Origin: Asterochloris sp. CNOR1
Taxonomy: Eukaryota > Chlorophyta > Trebouxiophyceae > Trebouxiales > Trebouxiaceae
Assembly (NCBI GenBank): GCA_963969365.1
Contig: OZ017761.1
Coordinates: 558,001 to 622,000, forward strand
Direction of reading: 5' to 3'
Length of the DNA: 64,000 bases
Part shown: one piece after another, positions 36,301 to 46,200 of the stretch
Layout: every line of letters starts with the position of its first letter
How positions within the stretch are numbered: the first letter of the stretch is position 1
Notes under the pieces: model-generated
Told to the model about the DNA's origin: nothing
The model's database searches: none
The model's input: the letters and a program-made list of their open reading frames with translations, nothing else
Made by a program: the position numbers and the translations under genes

Positions 36301-39300
36301 TGCAGGTGGGGTCGACAATCGGTCCCACAGTGGGCAAGCCAGCAACAGCACTGAAACAGGCAGGCAACAGGGCGCCCCAGAAAACTGAAGGTTGAACTTC
36401 AAGCTGTTGCAGGCAGTGACCCCAGGGGGCCGGCAGTCCAGGTGCATAACTGGAGGTTCAGCACTGCCTGAACCCTCTAAAGAAGCATCCCAATATGCCT
36501 GTGGTCGGTGCAACACACCATGTATTTGCAACAGGCAGCAGCTGGTCCAGCTCAGCCTGCCCTGCTTTGTGCTTCATGGACAAGGGATGACTGACAGAAC
36601 GTCCTCAGACCTACCTGTGCAGCTCGCCTGTCTTCTTTGCCACCTCTGCCTCCAGATGAGCCAACTCAGCCTGCTTGGCGCTGACCTCCCTCTGCAGCTG
36701 TGTGACCTGCTGCCTGCAGGCCAGTCAATTATGGTGTGCCTTTGGTTCTGAAGGCATTGATGGTTACACTCAAAAGTAGAGCCATTGTTGTATCAGAGTG
36801 GCTGCTACAAGAGCGGCATGAAGTTCCCTTGTTCATGCAGATTACGGGGTCCCGAGCTGACATGCAAGTCAGCCCAGGTGGCTTCGAGGACAGTCTGACA
36901 AAACTCTGAAGCATGAGCCCAGGGAAGGGCCCACACCACAAAGCTAAGGCAGACGGATGCAGGCGGCACCTGTATGTTTCCATGCCTGTGTCCTCTGGCA
37001 ACTCCTGTTGCTCCCCCACATGGTGCCTGGCAGCCTTTTCCTTTGACAGCTCAGTTTGCAGGCCTGCCACACTCTGCCGGGCATCAGCCAGCTGGCTCCT
37101 GACCTCTGCCAGCTCCTGCTGCAGTATTTGGAGCTGGGCCCTGCAGCAAATGATACCAGAACGTCATCTGAACTTGAGTATGAGGTTTCAAGAAAGGGTC
37201 ATGCAGAACCACGCAAGACAGATGTAACCTCTGCCCACGATGTACTTTGATAAAGAGTTCCCAGGCCATGATGTGCCTTGCCAAGAGGCCCAATTGCTGC
37301 ACAAGATAGCAGCAGTAGGCTCTTCCCTGTGGGCATGACTTGCCATACACGGCTGACATTGAGCAGCTAGAGGCTCAGGCATGCAGCCAGCCAGGACGCT
37401 GTTTGTAGGGGCACAGCCCTCCTGCCAGGTAAGCGCCAGCTGCACCTGCGGGCGTGCAAGCCCTCCTGTGCGTGTAACACCAGCATCTGCCCAGGGAGGG
37501 GGGTTGCTCACTACTGGACATTGGCAGTGCTTCTTGAGATCAAACATGTAGCTGCTAGCATACACATGTCAGTCAGCGGGACGCACCCTGTGAGCTCCCC
37601 GGGCTGCTCCTCAACATCACAGCTCTCCTTTGAGGCAGGCAGCAGCTGCAGCCTGCAGGCTGGCAGGCCCTGCTTTGCATCTGACATTGATGCGTGCCCA
37701 GGTGGGGTGTTCTGATCCTGGAAGCTGGTATTGCTGCCGCCGGAGGACGCACTTGGCCTGCTGAGTAGGGCCACAGCTGCGCTGACTTGCTGATCTGAGA
37801 AGTGGGAGTGGAATGTCAGGCGCTGGGGTAAGCCACCTGCAAGAGTCAGTGCAGGGCAGCTTCAAAGACGAGGCCGCCTATGGTAAGGGGCAAACGCTGC
37901 AGTGGCACATCTGCTGGAGTCACTGCATGGCTGTGTGAAAGCCTGGTGATCTTCTGGCCTGAAATCTACTTGGCTGCCAAACATGGCCTCTTGTTGTGCA
38001 TCGGTATGTGCCAGCTTTGCAGCACGGGCTCGTGGCCACCCACCTGTCAGGCCGCCGGCCCCGTCCTGGGCCATGTAGCTGAAACTGACCGAGCCATTTG
38101 CCTGCATGTCCTGACCAGTGTTTGTGCTGCGGCTGGCAATGGGCGACGGTGGCACCTGCTCCTGCTGGTGTTGTAGCCCCGCCGCCTGCACAGTGCACGT
38201 TTCCAGGCTGCGACCATGAGGAAAAGTGATGACGAAGGCACAGTGGCTGCGGCTATTTGTAAATGCTCCTGCATCCCATCTGCCTGTGCAGTGCCCCTGC
38301 TTTGCTGCGCAGACCGTAACTGCTAGCAAAGCTGCTCCTGAAAGTAACACGGCAGTTGCTGCTCCTGCGCCTGGGCTGCCTGCAGCATGCATGCTACTGT
38401 GCAGGCTGTGCCTGTGAGAACAGGTGATGCCGATTGCAACCAAGCAGTGGTTGCGCCCGCTCCTGCCCCTGTGCCCCTGCTATCTGCAGAGTGCTGATTG
38501 TCTGTTGTAGAGGCCACAACTGTGAGGGGGTTGGCTGCTGCATCCTGGAAGCCGCTGTTTCTGCTCTTATGCCTCTGCTGCCTATGCAGGCCAGAACAGG
38601 AGCCCTCCTCGCAAACAAGCCAATCAGCTTGCTGTGGACCTTCAATGCTGTAATGCAAGTATGGTGGAATGGACTAAGAGGCTGACCTGCAGCACCTGGA
38701 TTAACACCAGCAAAGCTGCAGCAGGCACCTTGAGATGGGCTGCGTACCTCAGCTGAGCGCTGCTCAGCAGCAGCCCTCAGTTGCAGCAGCGGCACGCCAT
38801 CCATGCTGCTCTGTGGCGTGTTGTGGGCTGGTGTGTTGGTGGCAGACCATATGCTATGCTGCAGGGCCTGGCTCTGGCAGCAGAGAGCAGTGCCCAGGCT
38901 GCGTGCACTCGTCCCCTGCTGAGAAAGCGTCACAAGCTCGCCACTGACCTGCAGCATGAGAGTGATTGACTCAGCAGACCAGACGCCGTGCTGGCAGGGG
39001 TGGCTCTGGCAGCAGGGTGCAGTGCCTGGCGTGTATGCGCTCAGCCTCTGCTGTGAGCACTATACTGTCTTTGGCAGCACGTTGAGTGCGCTGGTGCTGT
39101 GCTGTGTTCTTCAGTCTCCTAGAAGCAACAACTTCCCATTAGGCAGTGAAACAGCACCAAAACACAAGCAGCGACGGTCACCTACTTTAGATGGCTTGCG
39201 TAATTGCTCAGGAAGCTGCACAACACTTCAACATGGCACAGGTCTCGAAGCCACTCCCAGGGTTGAGACTCTGCCTCTGTCCTTTCTGACGTTACATCTT

Positions 39301-42300
39301 TGGCATCTAGTTACGCAGCTGACCAACTCCTATGTGGCACTCGCCTGAGTATTAAACTCCGTCAGCATGCAGTTGGCTGATAGCAGGTTGCCCACGCCCT
39401 GCTGCATCAGGTGCAGGGGCTGCTGCAGAGACTCTGCGTCGACCAGCTGCAGCTCGCCCTCTGTCCCAGCAGCAGAGACAGGCTTCACCAGCAGCACCTC
39501 TCCTAGGCTGCACTGCACTCCAGCCTCTGCTGTGTCTGGCTCTGTCAGCATTGCATCCTGAGCGGCCTGCAGGCAATGGGGGCTCAGCTGAGCCAGCTGT
39601 ACTCAGCTTCTGCATTCAGCATGTCTGGCGCTGCCAGCACGGCACATGAGCGGCCTGCAGGCAATGGGCCCACTTGGCTGCAGCTATCCGCTCACCTAGC
39701 CCTGTACTAGAAGTGCTGCGCCTGTGAGCAATCGCCCTCTCCCCAGTCTGTGACTGATGCCTGCCAGAGCAAGTGACACGGTCATGCACACAGATGAAGC
39801 AGACAACCCAAGTAGCAGGTGCCGCTACATCTACTGCAGACTTTCCCTTGCTGACTGTGCGCATCGCTGAGGCGCTGCTCCTGCTGCTCCTGCGAGGGGG
39901 CCTTGCCACTATTGCACAGTCACAGCGGGTGCTTTGGCCTTGCAGACAGCTTGAGCAAACAACACTGCTCAATGTGCTTATGCAAATGTTGCAGGCAGCC
40001 CACAGTGAGTGGCCAATCACTGCAGACAATACAGGACTTGCAAATGAGATGATCACTGCCCCACCTCAAGGTGCTCCCGCATCTGCTGCAGCTCTCCCTG
40101 GAACCTCTGCGCCTCATCCAGGTGCTGCCCCTGCTGTTCCTGCATGCGCAGCTGCAGCTCCTCGCTGTGCTGCTGCCAGTCTGCTGTCACTCTACTCGCC
40201 TCCTCTGCTGCCTTTTGAGCCCGCAGCAGCTCCATCGTCCTGTCCTGCAGCTGGCGCTGCAGATCCTCCGCACTGCTTATGGGGTCAGCGGCGTCTGTAG
40301 CCTGCTGGGCCAGCAGGTCTGCCAGCAGCCGCTCCTCCTGCAACGCAGCGCAAAGCCCAGCATCCCCATTGTCTGCAGCACTCCCTGTGCGAAGGCCTGG
40401 AGACAGCAGATCTGCCAGCTTCTGTCCATTCTGGACGCCACACAATTCTCAGTATCCCTGCCTTGTGCAGCATTCTTGATGCAAAACATCCAAGTATGAA
40501 GCCATACTTTACCAGCAGAAACTCCTACTGCAGGCAGCAAAGGTCTCGCCATACTGGCTCTATTTGGCAACGCACACCAGCATCTCCAGGCATGGGGCCA
40601 GCAGGTCTCTCAGCAGGCGTTCCCGCTGCAGGCAGCACAGCTCTCAGCATCCCTGCCTTAAGCTGCAGCACTGAAGCGGAGCTGACGGGCATGGAGTCAC
40701 AAGTCTGCCAGCAGGCTGCGTCTCCTGCAGGCAGCCACTGTTGTGTAGTTCTGCTTGTGTCCAGCAGCATATCCTCAACACCTCTAGACATGGGCCAGCA
40801 GCTCAACTGACGCCTGCTCCTGCCGCGGCCAGCACAGCTCCCAGGTGTGCCCCCACAAAGCAAGGCTGTGACGGCCAGCGTCGCAAGCCAATCTGCGGCA
40901 AGGCCAGGGGACCACTGCATGTAAGCAGCAGCCCTCATGCACGCCTAGAAATTGCAGCATGGGCCATGCAAGTTGAATTTGCAGATGGCCCTGGCAAGGT
41001 CTGTGACCTGGGGTTCACATAGTCTGGCCCGTAGCTCCCGGCAGTGATGTGCCCGCAATGTCATGTACTACAAGCCTGGACAAGCTTGCCACGTAGTCCA
41101 TTTGAAATTGCCCTTGATGGCTGATTCTGGCAGGGACCTGACCTTGCTGCTTGCTTGGTCAGCTACCTGGTTTGAATGAGGTGGGTGGACAAATGCTGAC
41201 CTGTTGTTCACGCAGCTTGGCCTCCAGCTCCTGGATGTCAGCCTGGTGAGAGCGCAGCGCAGCCTGCAGCTCTGGCACCAGCCGGCACTGCTCCTGCAGC
41301 TCCTCCACGTGCTGCACAGGGTTGCACGATGGCTGTCAGCACGACAGTCTGTCAGCTGCAGTGTCAGTGGCATGACTTCATGCAAAATTAGCAAGACAAG
41401 TGCACATTGCTGCCCCTCAGCTGCTTTTTGTCTCGGAAAGCAGAGCCAGCTCCGAGCAGGTGTCCTTACTCAATCAAAGAGCAAGGCGTGATACCGCTCA
41501 GCCTGATGTAGGTACACTCCCAGAGATACACTCCCAGGGATTACACCAATATGCTGAGAGCGGGCCACACCTGCTGCAGCTGGTGCCGGTCCTGCTCTGC
41601 CTGGTCAAGCTGCAGCTGCAATGTGCTGATCTCCATGCTGTCATCTGCAGCCTCAGCCGCACTAGCCTGCAGAGCCTGCAGCTCCACCCTGTACTGACAC
41701 ATCAGCAGGTGAGCACATGAGCTGCATACTGCATGGCAGGGTGTGTGCACACACAAGCTTTAGACGGACGATCGTGAGCCTCAGAGTCGATCAAAACACC
41801 GCTTCTGTTGCTGCCTTCCCACCTGCAATCCTCAGCATCTTGCATGGCACGCGCCAGCTGACGCATGACGGACTCCCTCTGCTGCCCTCAGGCACCAAGA
41901 CCTCATGTGGGCCTTCCGTGAAACATTTGCTGAATTCTCTAAAGCTGCCTCCTCACCTGCAGGCCTCAGCATCTTGCCTGGCATGACCCAGCTGCTCCTG
42001 CTGCCTCTGAATGACAGCCTCCCTCTGCTTTGTCTCCTCTGCCACAGCCTCATCATGTCTCAGCCCGGCCTGGTGCTGTGCCTGCAGCTGGGCTTCAAGC
42101 TCTGCCACTCTTTCCGCAGCATTCCTGTGCTGCAGGGCAGCCTGGCGCTCCGCGTTGAGCTGAGCCTCAAGCCCTGCCATGCCGTCTGCTGCGCCAGCAA
42201 ACTCATTGCGGAGCCACTGGCTAGGAGGCTGCTGAAGGTCTGCCAGCTGCCTCAGCGCTGCGCACAGCTCCTCAGAGGGCCCCAGCAGGGCGGCCTCCCT

Positions 42301-42720
42301 GTTGCAGAGGGACTGCAGCACAGCCATGAGGTGCTGCAGGGTTTCTGCACCGAGTGCGGGCTCCAGCTTGGCTGCGGTCTGCTCCAGCAGGCTGTTGAGG
42401 GCCTGCCTGTCTGCGCTGTGGTCTGCTGAGCTGCCTGCCAGTTGCGCATGGCATTGTAAAAGGCTAATCAGCTCCAGGAAGCGGGGCTTCAGGTTGTCTG
42501 ACGATAGCTGGGCCAGCACTGCCTGCTTGGCAATTTCCAGATCGGCGCAGACCTCGTCCAAGGCCGCAGCGTCATCTGCATGCCGCTGCAGGGCCTGGTG
42601 TTCAGGCCTGCTGGGCAACATGAGCCTGCTGAGCGCTCCGCAGGCACTGCCCAGGACATGGTGGCCGGCCTGCAGCTTGCTGTGCACCAGTCCGGCAGGA
42701 ACTAGCAAAGTGGCTGCCAT
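24394..42720 (-). CDS. Giant coiled-coil protein A (golgin/myosin-tail-like)
   Basis: Family not recognised. Boundaries checked by phase: 41957-42720 (first ATG at 42720), 41571-41688, 41201-41311, 40065-40337, 39345-39566 (GC donor), 38748-38948, and at the 3' end 24829-25149 and 24394-24645 with TGA. Further coiled-coil exons lie near 37587-37794, 37080-37140, 36610-36720, 35950-36095, 35220-35420, 34460-34640, 34010-34150, 33725-33825, 33310-33510, 32900-33060, 32670-32700, 32180-32395, 31655-31795, 31015-31195, 30380-30500, 29690-29890, 28990-29280, 28170-28270, 27210-27470, 26450-26590 and 25427-25563. The N-terminal 180 residues are helical but not heptad-like. The rest is long E/Q/A/L coiled coil such as LEEGGLLRQQLQERRAQLQQ. 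No motor, GRIP or other terminal domain is seen. A tether or cytoskeletal scaffold is only an inference. It could be two genes, but shared phase and lack of internal ATG exons favour one. Confidence 0.65.
26232..26258. repeat. 9-bp tandem repeat x3
   Basis: cagcaatgc occurs three times head to tail at 26232, 26241 and 26250, in an intron of coiled-coil gene A. Confidence 0.9.
27807..27832. repeat. GAA-rich purine tract
   Basis: An interrupted GAA microsatellite (gaagaagaagaaggagaagaag) in an intron of coiled-coil gene A. Confidence 0.85.
27998..28094. repeat. G-run cluster with repeated TACAGGGG
   Basis: The plus strand has G runs of 4-7 at 28024-28040 (three runs of five separated by single A), 28052-28058 and 28072-28077, enough for a G-quadruplex. 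The word tacaggggg recurs near 28005, 28020 and 28068. Read on the minus (gene) strand, two of these give CCTGTAAGT, a strong donor-like word. The gene is transcribed so that the G-rich strand is the template. Confidence 0.75.
31170..31290. repeat. Exon-edge duplicate, gene A
   Basis: tcagcctgctggtcctgcac, at the 5' edge of the exon near 31015-31195 (gene strand), is repeated about 78 bp further into the upstream intron, followed in both cases by a tgcag or caggcag acceptor-like word. Confidence 0.75.
35360..35525 (-). repeat. Exon-edge duplicate, gene A
   Basis: The exon start reading KQLADAGVRRAQELEQQL (plus-strand agctcctgcgcgcgcctga at 35371) has a degraded copy with agctcctgcatgcgcttga at 35462 (91 bp offset). 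Both are followed by gcttgtgcctgcag. Confidence 0.82.
38868..39060 (-). repeat. Exon-segment duplicate, gene A
   Basis: A segment of exon 38748-38948 around ggctctggcagcag (38870) recurs at 39002, 132 bp into the upstream intron, with flanking cagtgcc and ctctgctg words conserved. Confidence 0.8.
39555..39665 (-). repeat. Acceptor duplicate, gene A
   Basis: gagcggcctgcaggcaatggg is present at the true acceptor of exon 39345-39566 and again 88 bp upstream on the gene strand (39648-39668). Confidence 0.85.
40312..40737 (-). repeat. Regular ~98-bp array of acceptor plus exon start, gene A
   Basis: The start of exon 40065-40337 reads EERLLADLLAQQ. The matching plus-strand module (agcaggtctgccagcag, then ctcctgca) recurs across the upstream intron. 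The true acceptor is at 40338, with copy acceptors near 40528, 40626 and 40725 and an acceptor-less remnant at 40405. Steps are 190 (2 x 95), 98 and 99 bp. The 40598 copy reads RERLLRDLLA. Confidence 0.85.
41815..41970 (-). repeat. Copy of exon 1 tail inside intron 1, gene A
   Basis: Exon 41957-42720 ends QEQLGHARQDAEAC. About 134 bp downstream on the gene strand (tcagcatcttgc at 41832 against 41966) the intron reads MRQLARAMQDAEDC with a donor-side CACCTGC word. It could be an alternative exon. Confidence 0.8.
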
Positions 42721-43241
42721 CCAAGTGCAACTGTTCAATTCAGCTGCTCATGCGCGCCTTTTCTTGAATTTTGCTCGTGGCCTTCATTTGTGTGCTGAGT
42801 TCGCATCCATACATGCCGGGGCACTTAGACAGCCGTGTTGACCGTGATCTGTTGTTGTATCACTTTTCCTTCCTTCTCAAGGTCACAGATCTGAAAGGCG
42901 CAACGCATGCCAGGCCTGGCCGCATGATAATGGACATCAGAACCCCAATAGTTGGCTGCGCGTAAGGTCACTTGGGGTGATCTGGTACAGGCAAGTCATG
43001 CCCCTCCTGTAGTCTTGCGAGCTGCAGTAGCAAGAAGTCAGGTCACAGAAGTGTGCAGCAATGTATCTGAGCGACCTGACGTTTTGAAAGTGTTGAAGGG
43101 GTTACTGTTGCTCCCTGTTCTCGTCGTAGATCTTGTAGCAGAGTACTGAGGCTCATTCACAAGGCCTGCAGGCACGCAGAATCTCACGCTGACCTCGCCA
43201 TAATTCATCTGCATGCAGGCCCTCTGGCAAACGCCCCCGGC
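42721..43241. promoter_or_regulatory. Divergent promoter region, coiled-coil A / tubby-like
   Basis: 521 bp lie between the two proposed ATGs. If gene A has an upstream non-coding or small coding exon, the region is partly transcribed. No distinct element recognised. Confidence 0.4.
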
Positions 43242-46200
43242 ATGCACCTACAGTGGCGCTGGGGGCTTGTGGCACCCCTCAACACCTCCTTCCATGTCCA
43301 GCCCGTCCCACCTGTGGAGAGCCAGCCGTCAGACGGCAGCAAGGACGGCCAAAGTAACGCTGTCTGCGCATCTGATGGCCAGGCCTGGCAGGCGCGCCTC
43401 CCAGACCACATCCTGGAGCTCATCTTTGACAAGCTGCTGCTGCCAGGCTCTAGGCAGTGCCCCGCATTTATGGAGCAGGTGACAGGGCTGCACTTAGGCA
43501 TGCAATACATGGCTGACCGGGATGGTGATGCAATTGTCATCCCGCACAGAGCACCAACAGATTGGGTGGCTTGCTGGTATTGCATGTTGCAATGGGCGGC
43601 CTTTGGCGATGATTTAGGGGTTTCACGGCTGCAATGACTCCCCAATTTGTGCATGAGTCAGATTGCCATCGCCATGCTGCTTGACGACAGCTTGCCTGCT
43701 GCTCGCAGATGCAGATGCAGACCAGAATCCAGGTGGCTGGCACATGCCGCAGCTGGAGGGCTGTGGCCAAGGACACTATGTTCAGCAGCCTGTGGCGCTG
43801 CCACGGGCGGCTGCACCACCCTCTGCAGATGTTTGGCCTGGTAGGTCCTCAACTGCTGACCACAGCCGAGCCAAATTGGAACGCCTGTGCATCTGCTTCC
43901 CGTGCAGAACTGTCACCAACATGGTCTCCATTGCATCTCAGCCTGCTGTGAACCAGAGACACCAGCACAGCCTATTCCCTGGAAGTACGCAGTGCTAATG
44001 ATGTGCCTGAGCAGCGCTCCCTTTGCCTGTGTCATAGTTGTGTGTTCACTGCTGCAGACACCCAGAGCAAAGTCTTCTCCCTCAAATCCAGCACAACAAG
44101 CTGGCTGTGCAGCGACAGTGCGCCTGTGCAGCCTCTGCTCAGCTGCTTCCCCTGCCTGCAGGGCCCCTGCACCAACACAGTCATGCCCGCCACGTGCTGT
44201 TGCTGGCCACCCCATGTCCTTGCTTTGCACCAAGTGGTCATGTATGCTTGTAGTACACGGGCCTGTCTTGTGCCTGCCTGCAGAGTCCCAGCGCCAACAC
44301 TTATGTCTTCACCAAGTGCTGGGTGCAGCGCAAGGGCCCGGACAAGCAGGGCTGCACCAAGTACCTGCTGCACCTGGGCAATGACAGGCGCAAGGTCACC
44401 AACAGCGGCAACAAGCTCCTGCTAGTGGCGCTGCAGACGCCCAGGTGAGCTTCCTGCATTCTGGGGCTGGTCGAGTCAGCATTGGGGGTTGCAAGCGTTG
44501 GGGCTGCACATGCCAGGTGGGGCTCCAACGTGCTTGGAGGACCTCTGGGAGGGGTTTGCTGAGATGCTGCAAGCTCCTGCTGGTGGCGATCCAGCTTTTA
44601 GGTGTCTAGCGACCCTGAACGGCCAGGAAGGCTGCGGTCGGCCAGGACGTGCTGCGCAATGCCTGTGCCTGAAACTGTTACGCAGGAAGCGCCTGCAGAG
44701 TGACATGCATTGAGCTGCAGTGTCGCTGCCTCTACCTTGACTGCGTATCACAACACTGAGCATGGATCTCTGCAGGCAGTGGCTACAGTGAGTGGGTTCA
44801 CCTGCTGTACCACTGCCTCAGCAAATTAAAGATGGACTTCTGCAGACAGGGCAGCAGACATGGATTCACCTGCTATATCACTGCCTGGTCCTTACCAGCA
44901 AGTCAGCATGAACTCTGCAGACAGGACATGGACAACTGATGCACCTGCCATGCCACTGCCTCAGAGTTGTCGGCGAATGAGCATAAGCCCCTGCAGGCAG
45001 GGCATACAGATCTACATGGACGAGTCCTGTGCCACCAGGAAGCCTGTGGCACGCATCCAGCGCAATCTGCTGGGCACACGCTATACGGTGGAGCTGGACC
45101 CCAGCGTGAAGCCCTGGAGGGCTGACTCCGTTGCCCGCCCACATGGGGCAGGGCCCTCACCAGATGGCAGCTCTGTGGGAGCGCAGGCGAGACATTCCTG
45201 CACCCTGGCAGTGCCTGCCTCATCTAGGCCTGCATCTCGCCTTGCAAAAAGCGGGAAGCGCACCTTAAGGCACTGCGTCAGCTAGCCAAGCTCCAGCTAT
45301 CTGAGGAGATACTGAGGGGCACGTCGTCATCTCTTGTTCTCTCGGAGTCCTGAGAGACCAAGATCCTACCACCAGCGCCGTAAAGGGTCAATCGGGTCCA
45401 TGAGGGTGGTCAGTACGGCCGCAGGTGAAACCCCTCACACTATCTAGGGTCCCAGTTGACCCTTTTCCTGGAAGGCCGCCTCTGATGGTGCACGCCTCTG
45501 GGGTACGCTGTATAGATGCTAGTGCCTGCAGTCTCACAGTGAAAACACCTGCTGGCCTGCAGTTGCAGGCATGCGGCTGTGCGGTGCATCAACAGCCTTG
45601 CCCACCAGTGGACGCAGGCACCATGCCACAAGGGGCTGGTGCGTCCCCTGCGGACCCGTCAGTGGAGGCAGCTGGGGGCTCGGGAGCACAGCAGGCAGGT
45701 GAGTCGTCCCAAGTCTGTCATCAATCAGTCGTGGCAATCAAGAGCAAGCATGTGCCTGAGTCAGGCAGGTTCAAGCCGCCTCTGAAAACATCTTCACGCT
45801 TTGGGAAATTGGCAGAATATGAGGGGTGTGCTGCCCCTGGTTGCCAAAGCGTCTTCTGCGGAGACATGGCTTAAGGCAGCAGGGAAAATAAAGCACATTG
45901 AGCAGGTGACTGAGTCTGTGATCCTGTGGGAGGGCCACCAAGACCTCTCGCCAGGCTGCCTCCTTGCAATGCATATATTGAGGTAATCTTGGCAGTGTAA
46001 GCACAGCAGGCAGGTGAGTGACGTCCAGAGACAAGGGGCCACAGAACACATGCATGAGAAAGGTTTGCAGCGGGGGCATGCCATTGAGGCCATGCTGAGC
46101 CAGGTTGGCTGCCTGTGTCAACGGCCCCGGGCTTTCACTGTCGTAGCAGAGTGGCAGATGAGATTTGACAAGGGTTTGATGCCTGCTGCAGGGGTGGCGG

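Noticed and set aside
40300-40740. Regularly spaced repeats that superficially resemble a CRISPR array
   Set aside because: Units are about 98 bp, degenerate along their whole length and derived from the adjacent exon start. The host is eukaryotic and there are no identical short repeats or cas genes.
41953-42738. Start of gene A at 42738
   Set aside because: That position is a TTG codon. The first real ATG is at 42720, and an upstream exon remains possible.
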